From: an uncultured Oscillospiraceae bacterium
GTDB taxonomy: Bacteria > Bacillota > Clostridia > Oscillospirales > Ruminococcaceae
Direction: 5' to 3'
NCBI GenBank assembly: GCA_958448395.1
Contig: CAUDDP010000002.1
Coordinates: 1 to 64,000, forward strand
Length of the DNA: 64,000 nucleotides
Shown here in pieces: positions 49,680-59,900 of the stretch. The notes under the pieces were generated by a model. That model ran no database searches, was not told where the DNA came from, and saw only the letters and a list, made by a program, of their open reading frames with translations. Numbering within the stretch: the stretch's first letter is position 1; each line of letters opens with the position of its first letter. Both the position numbers and the translations under genes were made by a program.

Positions 49680-49781
49680 TACAAGTAACTCCTTAAAAAA
49701 TTTTTATTTCGGACAGTCTTCAAGATGAATACAGATGAAATGAATTCATCTTACCACGACTCCTATCAGATTGATATGATT

Positions 49782-49810
49782 ATTATAACAGGACGTATGC
49801 AGATTGTCAA
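49782..49810 (-). promoter_or_regulatory. Full-consensus promoter of cysK with leader dyad
   Basis: Minus strand: TTGACA (49810-49805), 17-nt spacer, TATAAT (49787-49782). The leader contains a 9-bp inverted repeat AAGATGAAT-N13-ATTCATCTT (49722-49752) that may bind a regulator or form a hairpin. The remaining 49811-50012 is AT-rich with an imperfect AAATGGCTG/CAGCCATTT stem (~49919-49962) that may end the adhE transcript. Confidence 0.8.
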
Positions 49811-50012
49811 GTGTTATTTTTGATTTTTTAATAGTCTTGTTTCTTTTTCACATCATATTTTTTATTTAAAATATATAATATTATTATTTTTATATAAATA
49901 ATTTTGTCACTATTCAGGAAATGGCTGCAAGCATACTATATAGCAGCTTACAGCCATTTAAAAAATACTTTATACAATAATTTAATTATAAAATTAAATT
50001 TATAATCTATTT

Positions 50013-52628
50013 TCAAGATCCATAATATGCCTTTAAATACATATTCTTTATCTCTGACAGAAGGGGATACCGTGGGTTGGCACCTGTACACTGGTCATCA
50101 AATGCCTGCTCTGTCATTTGATCTAGGGTTGACAGAAAGTCTTCTTCAGAAATTCCATATTCCCGAATGGTTTTTCGGATACCAATTTTCTCTTTCAGTG
50201 TTTCAATCTGATCAATCAGCTTATCCAATAGTTCCTCATTGTTTCCTGTCATGCCGAGGAATTGTGCCACTTCTGCATATCGTTCCAGTGCATGCGGATA
50301 CGCATACTGGGGAAATGTGCCCATTTTCTGAGGGGTTGGGTCTGCATTGTAACGCATAACCTCTGTTAGTAGAACTGCATTTGCAACGCCATGTGGCAAG
50401 TGATGAAATGCCCCCAGCTTGTGTGCCATGGAGTGACAAACACCTAGAAAAGCATTTGCAAATGCCATGCCAGCCATGGTAGAGGCGTTCGCCATTTTTT
50501 CTCTTGCCACAGGTTCCTGCGTGCCATTTTCATAGCAGATGGGCAGATACGTGAAAATATTTTGAATGGCCTTCAGTGCCAGACCGTCTGTGAAATCTGT
50601 TGCCATTATAGAAGCATAAGCTTCCAGTGCATGAGCTAATGCATCAATTCCTGATGCAGCGGTCAGACTTTTGGGTTGTGTCATCATTAAGTCTGTATCA
50701 ATAATTGCCATGTTTGGCATCAGAGCATAATCTGCTAGTGGATATTTTGTACCAGTCTTCTCGTCAGTGATAACAGCGAATGGCGTTACTTCGGAGCCTG
50801 TACCAGAAGAAGTCGGCACAGCAATAAAGTATGCTTTTTCTCCCATGTTCGGAAAAGTATAAACACGCTTTCGGATATCCATAAACCGCATTGCCATATC
50901 CATAAAATCTGATTCTGGATACTCATACATTACCCACATGATTTTAGCTGCATCCATTGCAGAACCGCCGCCCAGTGCAATAATGACATCTGGTGCAAAT
51001 GCTTGCATTTCTTCCGCACCTCGCTTTGCACAAGCTAAAGTTGGATCTGGTTCTACATCTGAAAAAACTTGATATGCGATTTCCATTTTATGCAGCTGGT
51101 CTGTCACAAAATGCACCATGCCACTTTGAAATAAATAACGATCTGTTACAACAAATGTTCTCTGCTTTCCAAGAATCTGCTTCAATTCCTGCATGGCAAC
51201 CGGCAGACAACCTTTTTTAAAGTATATCTTCTGCGGTGTCCGAAACCAAAGCATATTTTCTCTCCTTTCTGCAACTGTTTTAATATTAAGCAAATGCTTT
51301 ACACCAACATTTTCTGAAACAGAATTGCCACCCCAGGAACCGCATCCCAGTGTGAGAGAGGGTGTTAAATTAAAATTATACAGGTCACCAATCCCGCCAT
51401 GAGAAGAAGGCGTGTTAATTACAATACGGCACGCTTTCATGCGAGCAGTGAACTGTTTAAGGCGTTCCTGTTCGTTGATCGTATCAATATATAGTGCTGC
51501 TGTATGCCCATAACCGCCATCTTGTACCAATCTATCTGCCTTGTCCAATGCATCTGCAAAATCTGCTGCATGATACATTGCCAATATAGGAGACAATTTT
51601 TCATGTGCAAATGCCTCATCAAGACTTACGGATTCGACTTCTCCAATTAGTACTTTGGTTTTCGGATCAACAGTTATTCCGGAAAGAGCTGCAATTTTTT
51701 CCGCTGATTGTCCAACAATTTTGCTATTCAGGGAACCTTTTATAAGAATTGTTTTCCGTATTTTTTCTGTTTCCTCTTGGTTCAGAAAATAGCATCCTGC
51801 TTTTTGAAATGCTTCTTTAACAGATTCATAAATACTATCTTCGACTATGACAGACTGTTCTGATGCACAAATCATGCCGTTATCGAATGTCTTGGAATGA
51901 ACAATGGAATTGACAGCTAACATAATATCAGCACTTTGGTCAATAACTGCTGGTGTGTTACCAGCACCGACACCGAGTGCCGGTTTTCCACTGGAGTAAG
52001 CGGCCTTTACCATGTTGGGACCGCCAGTTGCTAAAATGAGATCCGCCTCCTGCATCAGTGCATTGGTCAGTTCTAAAGATGGTACATCAATCCATCCAAT
52101 GATTTCTTTTGGTGCACCAGCTGCCACAGCCGCATCTAACACAATTTTTGCAGCTGCAATGGTAGATTTTTTCGCACGAGGATGAGGCGAAATGAGAACA
52201 GCATTTCGAGTCTTCAGACTAATAAGTGTTTTAAAAATTGCAGTAGAGGTTGGATTCGTTGTCGGAATGACAGCAGCAATCACGCCAATTGGTTCTGCAA
52301 TGCACATTGTGCCAAAAGTGGGATCTTGTTTTATAACACCGCAAGTTTTGGTATCTTTATAGGCATTGTAAATATATTCAGAAGCATAGTTGTTCTTAAT
52401 CACTTTGTCTTCCATAACACCCATACCAGTTTCCTCCACTGCCATTTTTGCCAGTGGAATTCGAGCTTGATTGGCGGCTGTTGCAGCTGCACGAAAAATA
52501 CAGTCTACTTGTTTCTGTGAATAGGTGGCAAAACGTGCTTGTGCAGTTCGAAGGGCTGTTAATTTTTCTTTCAATGTCGGTATACTGTCAACCAGATTAA
52601 CCGCCATCTGTTCTTTTTCTTTCGTCAT
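50013..52628 (-). CDS. adhE: Bifunctional acetaldehyde-CoA/alcohol dehydrogenase
   Basis: 871-residue fermentative enzyme that reduces acetyl-CoA to acetaldehyde and then ethanol, regenerating NAD+; it forms long filaments (spirosomes) in other species. The N-terminal aldehyde dehydrogenase half has NGMICASEQSV near 250 with the catalytic Cys. The C-terminal iron-dependent alcohol dehydrogenase half starts near 450 and has GGGSAMDAAKIMW, SGTGSEVTPFAV and the iron-binding GVCHSMAHKLGAFHHLPHG. Both active sites look intact. AGGAG precedes the ATG. A shared promoter motif links it to the divergent pyr operon. Confidence 0.97.
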   Translation of the reverse strand: MTKEKEQMAVNLVDSIPTLKEKLTALRTAQARFATYSQKQVDCIFRAAATAANQARIPLAKMAVEETGMGVMEDKVIKNNYASEYIYNAYKDTKTCGVIKQDPTFGTMCIAEPIGVIAAVIPTTNPTSTAIFKTLISLKTRNAVLISPHPRAKKSTIAAAKIVLDAAVAAGAPKEIIGWIDVPSLELTNALMQEADLILATGGPNMVKAAYSSGKPALGVGAGNTPAVIDQSADIMLAVNSIVHSKTFDNGMICASEQSVIVEDSIYESVKEAFQKAGCYFLNQEETEKIRKTILIKGSLNSKIVGQSAEKIAALSGITVDPKTKVLIGEVESVSLDEAFAHEKLSPILAMYHAADFADALDKADRLVQDGGYGHTAALYIDTINEQERLKQFTARMKACRIVINTPSSHGGIGDLYNFNLTPSLTLGCGSWGGNSVSENVGVKHLLNIKTVAERRENMLWFRTPQKIYFKKGCLPVAMQELKQILGKQRTFVVTDRYLFQSGMVHFVTDQLHKMEIAYQVFSDVEPDPTLACAKRGAEEMQAFAPDVIIALGGGSAMDAAKIMWVMYEYPESDFMDMAMRFMDIRKRVYTFPNMGEKAYFIAVPTSSGTGSEVTPFAVITDEKTGTKYPLADYALMPNMAIIDTDLMMTQPKSLTAASGIDALAHALEAYASIMATDFTDGLALKAIQNIFTYLPICYENGTQEPVAREKMANASTMAGMAFANAFLGVCHSMAHKLGAFHHLPHGVANAVLLTEVMRYNADPTPQKMGTFPQYAYPHALERYAEVAQFLGMTGNNEELLDKLIDQIETLKEKIGIRKTIREYGISEEDFLSTLDQMTEQAFDDQCTGANPRYPLLSEIKNMYLKAYYGS

Positions 52629-52678
52629 ATACGATCTCCTATCTGTTTGATTTTCAAAAATCAGTTTTTGGGTTCCTG

Positions 52679-52845
52679 TTGTTATTATACCACATTGTCA
52701 TTTATAGCATTCTGTATTTTGATGTTTATTTTTATTTTCCTATTTAAACTTGCTTACAGCAAATAAAAATTTGATTTTTTTCTAATTTTTCATCCCTTTT
52801 GGAAAATCCAATTGACAACATTTTATTTCTGTGGTATAATAACAA
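52679..52845. promoter_or_regulatory. Perfect 16-bp inverted repeat overlapping the divergent adhE and pyr -10 boxes
   Basis: TTGTTATTATACCACA (52679-52694) is the exact reverse complement of TGTGGTATAATAACAA (52830-52845). Each copy contains the TATAAT of the promoter reading outwards from this gap. The pyr copy has a TTGACA at 17 nt; the adhE copy has no good -35. The rest of 52629-52811 holds no gene. Confidence 0.7.
52812..52840 (+). promoter_or_regulatory. Full-consensus promoter of the pyr operon
   Basis: TTGACA (52812-52817), 17-nt spacer, TATAAT (52835-52840). Confidence 0.88.
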
Positions 52846-52846
52846 A

Positions 52847-52997
52847 AATGATTCCTTTAAGTCGATCCAGAGAGGTCGGAAAGGCGTTTCAAGCTTGCGG
52901 CAGGTTGTGAGGAACAATCTCTGATTTTGCAGTGTGTATTGCAGCTATTTGCAGTAGAAGCATGCTTACTCGTCGAAGGATGAGTAAGCATTTTTTA
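52847..52997 (+). ncRNA. PyrR-binding attenuator of the pyr operon
   Basis: The RNA contains the PyrR recognition hairpin TTCCTTTAAGTCGATC...CCAGAGAGGTCGGAAAGG (52852-52883), matching the Bacillus anti-antiterminator with its conserved CCAGAGAGG loop. It ends in a terminator, ATGCTTACTC (52962-52971)/GAGTAAGCAT (52982-52991), followed by T6. With UMP or UTP, PyrR should bind the hairpin and favour termination. Confidence 0.92.
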
Positions 52998-53028
52998 TGA
53001 AAAATAGCAGAAAGGAGGCAGTACATAG

Positions 53029-53541
53029 TTGAAAACCATTATGGATGAAGCCGCCATGCAGCGTGCGATTACTCGCATTGCCTATGAAATATTAGAGCGT
53101 AATCGTGGAGCAGAACAGTTGGCGATTATTGGAATCTATTCCAGAGGTGTTGTTCTGGCAGAGCGGATTGCAAAACGAATTGCTGTATTGGAACATCGAC
53201 AGGTTGCATTGGGTACATTGGATATTACAACCTATCGGGACGATAAAGTAGTGGTTAATCATGCAGAAAAGACAAAAATTGATTTTTCAGTGCAGGATAA
53301 AAGAGTAATTTTAGTGGACGATGTACTCTATACTGGTAGGAGTTGTCGTGCTGCTATGGATGCTGTTTTGGCAAGAGGCCGCCCAAATAGTATCCAGCTT
53401 GCAGTTTTGATTGACCGTGGTCATCGAGAACTTCCGATTCGACCCGATTATGTCGGAAAAAATCTCCCCACTGCACAGACGGAAAAAGTAAAGGTTTCTG
53501 TTAAAGAACTGGATGATACAGACTGCGTTGTTATTTTTTAA
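53029..53541 (+). CDS. pyrR: Bifunctional pyr operon attenuator / uracil phosphoribosyltransferase
   Basis: 170-residue PRTase-fold RNA-binding regulator. The PRPP loop is RVILVDDVLYTGRSCRAAMD near 90, and RPNSIQLAVLIDRGHRELPI is typical of PyrR. It binds the upstream attenuator when UMP is high. The TTG at 53029 is preceded by AAGGAGG at 10 nt; the next ATG (53041) is too far away and would lose conserved residues. It is first in the operon it controls. Confidence 0.95.
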   Translation: MKTIMDEAAMQRAITRIAYEILERNRGAEQLAIIGIYSRGVVLAERIAKRIAVLEHRQVALGTLDITTYRDDKVVVNHAEKTKIDFSVQDKRVILVDDVLYTGRSCRAAMDAVLARGRPNSIQLAVLIDRGHRELPIRPDYVGKNLPTAQTEKVKVSVKELDDTDCVVIF

Positions 53542-53577
53542 TAATTGATACAACCTATAGAAAGGATGATGCTGTTG

Positions 53578-54852
53578 ATGCAGACAATTTTATTGCAAAA
53601 TGTAACGGACGCATACGGCGTTTGCAGTGATTTTCTGGTGGCAGACGGAAAAATTACAAAACGTGCAGCGGCCAATACGTTACAGGAGGCAGCGGATGTA
53701 AGAATTCCGGCAAATGGATTCACGATTTTCCCAGGTTTGTTTGATATGCATGTGCATTTGCGTGATCCGGGCTTTACGCAGAAAGAAGATATCATTACGG
53801 GTGCAGCCGCTGCACTGGCAGGTGGTATTACAGGTGTCGCTTGTATGCCAAATACCAAACCAACCATTGACACACCGGAAACAGTACAATATATTTTGAA
53901 AAAAGCAAAACAAACCGGTGTGCAGGTGCATCCGATAGGCTGTATTACCAATGGTATGAAAGGAACCTCTCTCTGTGATTATCCAGCATTGATGAAAGCT
54001 GGTATTTGTGCAATTTCAGATGATGGCAGACCAGTTGAAAATGCAGAGCAAATGCGTCTGGCACTGGAGCAAGCAAGAGAACTGAATCTTCCTGTTATTT
54101 CCCATTGTGAAGACTTGTCGATTATTAATGGTGGTATCATCAATAAGGGGAACATTTCCGAACAATTACAAGTAAAGGGGATGGATCGTGCGTCTGAGGA
54201 CTATATTACAGCAAGAGAAATCATTTTGGCTGCTTCTGTAAACGGAGCAATTCACATTGCCCACGTTAGTACAAAAGGCAGTGTGGAAATGATTCGGCAA
54301 GCAAAAAAAGCGGGCATTGCTGTAACTTGCGAGACTTGTCCGCATTATTTCCTGATGACAGAGGAAAAAGTATTATCAAAGGATGCAGACTATCGGATGA
54401 ATCCACCACTTCGAACAGAAGAAGACCGAAAAGCAGTCTTAGCGGGTATTTTGGACGGCACAATTGATTGCATTGTCACAGATCATGCACCACATACGCC
54501 AGCAGAAAAAAGTGATTTCTATCACGCTCCAAATGGTGTTATCGGTATGGAGACTTCTTTGGCAGCAACGCTGACACTTTATCATCAGCACTTGCTGACA
54601 CTGCCGGATATTGTACGGCTGATGGCAGATCGTCCAAGAGAAATTCTGCATCTGCCGAAGCAAGACCTAGAGGAAGATGCACCAGCAAACTTTACACTGG
54701 TTGATTTAAATAAAGAATGGACAGTCGATCCGGAAAAAATGAAATCCAAGGCACGCAATGCAGTCTTTAAGAAGATGCAGTTTCGTGGAAAAGCAGTACT
54801 GACGATGACAGATGGTGTCATTCGGTATTGGAACAAGGATGAAATCGAATAG
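53578..54852 (+). CDS. pyrC: Dihydroorotase
   Basis: 424-residue zinc amidohydrolase closing carbamoyl aspartate to dihydroorotate. Metal ligands are seen in LFDMHVHLRDPGFTQKEDI near 58, ISHCEDLSIIN near 178, IHIAHVSTKGSVEMI near 231 and CIVTDHAPHTPAEK near 303. This is the class I (PyrC of Gram-positives) type. Of several nearby in-frame starts (53545, 53566, 53569, 53575, 53578) I chose ATG 53578, 11 nt after AAAGGA; a TTG at 53575 is possible. Confidence 0.95.
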   Translation: MQTILLQNVTDAYGVCSDFLVADGKITKRAAANTLQEAADVRIPANGFTIFPGLFDMHVHLRDPGFTQKEDIITGAAAALAGGITGVACMPNTKPTIDTPETVQYILKKAKQTGVQVHPIGCITNGMKGTSLCDYPALMKAGICAISDDGRPVENAEQMRLALEQARELNLPVISHCEDLSIINGGIINKGNISEQLQVKGMDRASEDYITAREIILAASVNGAIHIAHVSTKGSVEMIRQAKKAGIAVTCETCPHYFLMTEEKVLSKDADYRMNPPLRTEEDRKAVLAGILDGTIDCIVTDHAPHTPAEKSDFYHAPNGVIGMETSLAATLTLYHQHLLTLPDIVRLMADRPREILHLPKQDLEEDAPANFTLVDLNKEWTVDPEKMKSKARNAVFKKMQFRGKAVLTMTDGVIRYWNKDEIE

Positions 54853-54867
54853 AAAGGAACAAAAAGT

Positions 54868-55788
54868 ATGGCATTTGACAGACTGATCAAACGCATTCAG
54901 GAAACCAGCAACCCTTCTGTTGTGGGACTGGATCCGAAGCTGGACTACGTTCCAACATTTATTAAGGAAAAGCATTTTGCAGAAGATGGTATGACCCTGC
55001 ACGCTGCTGCAAATGCAATTCGAGAATTTAATTTTGCATTGATTGATGCCCTGTGCGATATTGTTCCGGCAGTTAAGCCGCAGGCAGCGTATTATGAGAT
55101 GTACGGTTACGAGGGCGTAAGAGTGCTTGCAGAGACAATTGCCTATGCAAAAAGCAAAAATATGTTTGTGATTACAGATGGCAAACGAAATGACATCGGT
55201 GCAACTATGGAAGCCTATGCAACTGCACATCTCGGCAGCGTAATTGTCGGCACAGAAACGATCGAACCGTTCGGTGCAGATGCTTTGACTGTCAATGGCT
55301 ATCTTGGAACGGACGGTATTCGTCCACTGCTGCGTATTTGTGCAGAACGGGATAAGGGAATTTTTGTTCTAGTTAAGACCTCCAATCCATCCAGCGGTGA
55401 GTTGCAAGATCAGAAAATCGGTGAAAATACCATTTATGATGTCATGGGTGATATGTGTGAGTCTTGGGGGGCTGATCAGATTGGTGAAACCGGCTATTCC
55501 GCAGTGGGTGCGGTAGTTGGTGCAACCTATCCAGAACAGCTTAGGGAATTACGGAGTCGCCTGCCGCACACGTTTTTCTTAGTGCCGGGTTATGGGGCAC
55601 AAGGTGGTGGTGCAGTCGGTGTTGCAGCTGCCTTTGACAAAAATGGATTGGGAGCAATTGTCAATTCTTCTCGTGGCATTATGTGTGCTTATCAGAAAGA
55701 AACAAATTGTCCGGATGCAGACTTTGCAGGTGCAGCACGCAGAGAGGCAATCCGAATGCGAGAAGATTTGTGCAGTCATATTAAATAA
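54868..55788 (+). CDS. pyrF: Orotidine-5'-phosphate decarboxylase
   Basis: Last step of UMP synthesis. 306 residues, the longer type-2 PyrF: VGLDPKLDYVPTFI at the start, FALIDALCDIVPAVKPQAAY, and the catalytic segment VITDGKRNDIGATMEAY near 100 with its Lys/Asp pairs. The C-terminus has PGYGAQGG and NSSRGIMCAY. GAAAGG precedes the ATG, 15 nt after pyrC. Confidence 0.96.
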   Translation: MAFDRLIKRIQETSNPSVVGLDPKLDYVPTFIKEKHFAEDGMTLHAAANAIREFNFALIDALCDIVPAVKPQAAYYEMYGYEGVRVLAETIAYAKSKNMFVITDGKRNDIGATMEAYATAHLGSVIVGTETIEPFGADALTVNGYLGTDGIRPLLRICAERDKGIFVLVKTSNPSSGELQDQKIGENTIYDVMGDMCESWGADQIGETGYSAVGAVVGATYPEQLRELRSRLPHTFFLVPGYGAQGGGAVGVAAAFDKNGLGAIVNSSRGIMCAYQKETNCPDADFAGAARREAIRMREDLCSHIK

Positions 55789-55809
55789 CTTTTGGAAAGG
55801 ACTGGAATC

Positions 55810-56916
55810 ATGTCTTTGTTTAATCAAGGAGAAAAAGCGTATCTTCTGCTTGCGGATGGTACGATTTTGGAGGGAATTCATTTCGGCGTGAAAGGAACTG
55901 CAGTCGGCGAGGTAGTATTTACCACAGGTATGACTGCTTATCAGGAAACGATGACTGACCCGAGCTACTATGGCCAACTGGTCATTCAAACATTTCCGCT
56001 CATTGGCAATTACGGTGTCAATGAAGCTGATAATGAATCAGACCGCTCCTATATTCGTGGCTATATTGTACGGGAATGGTGCAATACACCCTCTAATTTT
56101 CGTATGGAATCGGATGTCAATACGTTTTTAGAAGAACAAAATATCATTGGCATTCACAGTATCGACACCAGAAGCCTAACCAGAAAAATTAGAGAATATG
56201 GGGTCATGAACGGTGCAATTACAACAGAAGATGTCTATAGACAAAAAGATGCTCTGTTAGAGCAGATTCGTGCCTATACAGTTAAAAATGCAATTTGTTC
56301 TGTTACCGGTGATAAGAAACGGGTGTACAGCAATCCCAATCCGAAATACAGAGTCGCTTTGTTTGACTTTGGTTATAAACGGAACATTCGAAACGAATTG
56401 GTGGCACGAGGATGTGAGGTCACCGTTCTTCCAGCATTAACTAGTGCAGAAGAAGTAAAAGCAATGGCACCGGACGGCATTATGCTTTCCAACGGTCCTG
56501 GTGACCCAACAGAAAATCAGGCAGTCATTGACAATGTACGTGCAGTTGCAGAACTGGGAATCCCGATTTTTGGAATTTGTCTGGGACATCAATTACTGGC
56601 ATTGTCACAGGGTGCACGAACAGAGAAACTCAAATATGGTCACCGTGGTGCCAATCAACCGGTAATTGATTTGCAGAGCGGACGTACCTATGTCACCAGT
56701 CAAAATCACGGTTATGCTGTTGTTGGTGATAGCTTAGATCCGTCTATTGGAACGGTTTCTCACATCAATGCGAATGACCACACCTGTGAAGGTATTCGTT
56801 ATCATAAAATCAATGCTTTCACGGTACAGTTCCATCCAGAAGCACACGGTGGTCCACTGGATACTGCATACTTGTTTGATGAATTCCTTGCTGGAATGGA
56901 AAAGGAGAAAATGTAA
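55810..56916 (+). CDS. carA: Carbamoyl-phosphate synthase small subunit
   Basis: 368-residue glutaminase subunit. The N-terminal CPSase domain has AYLLLADGTILEG and TGMTAYQETMTDPSYYGQLV. The class-I glutamine amidotransferase domain has LSNGPGDPTE, the nucleophile Cys in IFGICLGHQLLALS and the His/Glu pair in FTVQFHPEAHGGP. Start at ATG 55810 with GGAAAGGA 8 nt upstream. It supplies ammonia to CarB, whose gene begins 2 nt later. In this operon the product feeds pyrimidines. Confidence 0.96.
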   Translation: MSLFNQGEKAYLLLADGTILEGIHFGVKGTAVGEVVFTTGMTAYQETMTDPSYYGQLVIQTFPLIGNYGVNEADNESDRSYIRGYIVREWCNTPSNFRMESDVNTFLEEQNIIGIHSIDTRSLTRKIREYGVMNGAITTEDVYRQKDALLEQIRAYTVKNAICSVTGDKKRVYSNPNPKYRVALFDFGYKRNIRNELVARGCEVTVLPALTSAEEVKAMAPDGIMLSNGPGDPTENQAVIDNVRAVAELGIPIFGICLGHQLLALSQGARTEKLKYGHRGANQPVIDLQSGRTYVTSQNHGYAVVGDSLDPSIGTVSHINANDHTCEGIRYHKINAFTVQFHPEAHGGPLDTAYLFDEFLAGMEKEKM

Positions 56917-56918
56917 CC

Positions 56919-59900
56919 ATGCCATTGAGAAGCGATATAAAAAAGGTACTTGTAATTGGTTCTGGTCCAATTATTATCGGACAGGCAGCCGAATTTGACT
57001 ATGCCGGCACACAAGCATGCCGTGCTTTAAAGCAGGAGGGGATTGAAGTTGTCCTAATTAATTCCAATCCTGCAACCATTATGACGGATAAAGCAATGGC
57101 GGATAAGGTGTACATTGAACCGCTGACACTGGATGTGGTAAAGCGTATCATCCAAATTGAAAAGCCAGACAGCCTGCTCTCTACTATGGGTGGTCAAACA
57201 GGTCTGACCCTTTCCATGCAACTAGCAGAAGAAGGATTTTTGGAAGCAAACGGCGTGAAGCTGCTGGGAGCTGACCCACTGACCATTCACAAGGCAGAAG
57301 ACCGTCAGGCATTTAAAGATACTATGGAAAAAATCCATCAGCCTTGTATTCCGTCTAAGGTCGTAGAAACAGTAGAAGATGCAGTTGCATTTGCAAAAGA
57401 AATTCATTACCCAGTTATCGTTCGTCCTGCATTTACGCTTGGTGGTACGGGCGGCGGTATTGCAGATAACGAAGAAATGCTACGAGATATCTGCAAAAAC
57501 GGGCTGCGTCTTTCTCCAATTACACAGGTGCTGATTGAAAAATGTATCAGCGGTTGGAAGGAAATCGAATTTGAAGTCATCCGTGACCGTAAGGGCAATG
57601 TAATTACTGTTTGTTCGATGGAAAACTTTGACCCAGTTGGTGTGCATACTGGTGATAGTATTGTTATCGCTCCGGCAGTGACACTGACAGACCGGGAATA
57701 TCAGATGCTGCGTACTGCTGCATTGAATATTATTTCCGAACTAAAGGTAGAGGGAGGCTGTAACTGTCAATTTGCACTGCATCCAACCAGTATGCAGTAC
57801 GCTGTTATTGAAGTAAATCCTCGTGTATCCCGTTCTTCTGCATTGGCATCCAAAGCAACCGGTTATCCGATTGCAAAGGTAGCAACCAGAATTGCCATTG
57901 GATATACACTGGACGAAATTATCAATCAAGTGACAGGCAAAACCTATGCTTGCTTTGAACCAGCACTGGACTATGTAGTTGTCAAATATCCAAAGTGGGC
58001 ATTTGACAAATTTGTCTATGCAAAACGGACACTGGGCACACAGATGAAAGCGACCGGTGAGGTCATGGCAATCGGCACCAGCTTTGAACAGGCAATTATG
58101 AAAGCAGTACGTTCTATTGAACTGGGTGTCGATTCTATGAACATGAAAAAATATGCAAAAATGCCATTGGAAAAAATCATGGAACACCTAAAGGTCGTAG
58201 ATGATGAGCGTGCCTTCCAAGTATTTGAAGCTCTGAAGCGTGGTGTTACCGTAGAAGAACTACATGAAAAAACCATGATTGACTGCTGGTTCCTGAATAA
58301 GCTGCTGAATTTGGTGCACTTGGAGCAGTGGCTGGCAGACGGTGAGCTGACAGAACAAAAATATAAGCTTGCAAAACAATATGGCTATTTGGATGCAACC
58401 ATTGAGCGGATGTCTGGGCAGAAGTGTCCTCTGCATCAACATGCGGTTTATAAAATGGTAGATACCTGTGCCGGAGAGTTTAAGGCAGAAACACCGTATT
58501 TTTATTCGACCTATGATGAAGAAAATGAAGCATTACAGTTTATAGAACGAACTGCAACTGGCAAGAAAAAGGTGATTGTATTTGGTTCCGGACCGATTCG
58601 GATTGGACAGGGAATCGAATTTGACTACTGTTCTGTACACTGTGTCTGGACATTGAAAGAAATGGGATACGAGGCCATTATCTGCAACAACAATCCAGAA
58701 ACGGTTTCTACAGATTTTGATACCGGTGACCGTCTGTATTTCGATCCTCTGACGAAGGAGGACGTTGCAAACATCATTCAGACAGAACAGCCATTCGGCG
58801 TAGTAGTACAATTCGGTGGGCAAACTGCTATCAACTTGACCCGTTATCTGTCTGATATGGGCGTGAATATTCTGGGGACGACCGCAGACGATATTGATGC
58901 TGCTGAGGACAGAGAGCGATTTGATGAACTTCTAGCAAAATGCGGCATTCCTCGTCCGGCTGGTTTAACGGTTATGACAACAGAAGAAGCGTTGGCAGCT
59001 GCAAATCAACTGGGATATCCAGTTTTGATGCGTCCGTCTTATGTGCTGGGCGGTCAAAATATGATTATTGCACATTCTGACAAAGACATCATAGAGTATA
59101 TGGAAATCATTACAAGCCATATGATTGAAAATCCTGTATTGATTGATAAATATATGATGGGAACAGAAGTTGAAGTCGATGCTATTTGTGATGGAACAGA
59201 TTTCTTGATTCCGGGCATTATGGAACATGTAGAACGTGCCGGTATTCACTCTGGTGACTCCATTTCCATCTATCCGGCACAAAACCTGAGTCCGAAGATA
59301 ACAGAAACGATTGTGCGGTATACTGGTTTACTGGCAAAAGAGCTACACGCAGTTGGTTTGATTAATATTCAGTATGTCGTCTATAACAACGAAGTTTATG
59401 TCATTGAGGTAAATCCACGTTCTTCCAGAACCGTACCGTATATCAGTAAGGTAACAGGCATTCCGATGGTAGACCTTGCAACGAAAATTATGCTGGGTGA
59501 AACGCTCAAGAGTCTCGGTTATGAAAGTGGTCTGTATCCAGCAGGTGATTATGTTGCAGTAAAGGTTCCAGTCTTCAGCTTTGAAAAACTACAGGATGTA
59601 GATACCATGCTTGGTCCGGAAATGAAGTCCACCGGAGAATGTCTGGGCATTGGCAGAACGTTTGAAGATGCTCTGTTGAAGGGCTTGATTGCAGCCGGCT
59701 ATGACCTGAAGAAAGAAGGCGGCGTACTGATTTCTGTTCGGGATACGGACAAGCAGGAAATCATTCCGATTGCTGATCGTTTTTCTCGAATGGGCTTTGA
59801 ACTGTATGGTACAGATGGTACTGCAAATGTTTTGAATCACAATATGATTGCCACCAATTTGGTACGAAAAATTTCTGAAGGAGAACCGAACACCATCACG

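Noticed and set aside
52679..52694. A full Rex-binding site at adhE
   Set aside because: Only one half (TTGTTA) fits; the other half and spacing do not, so I list the motif as unexplained.
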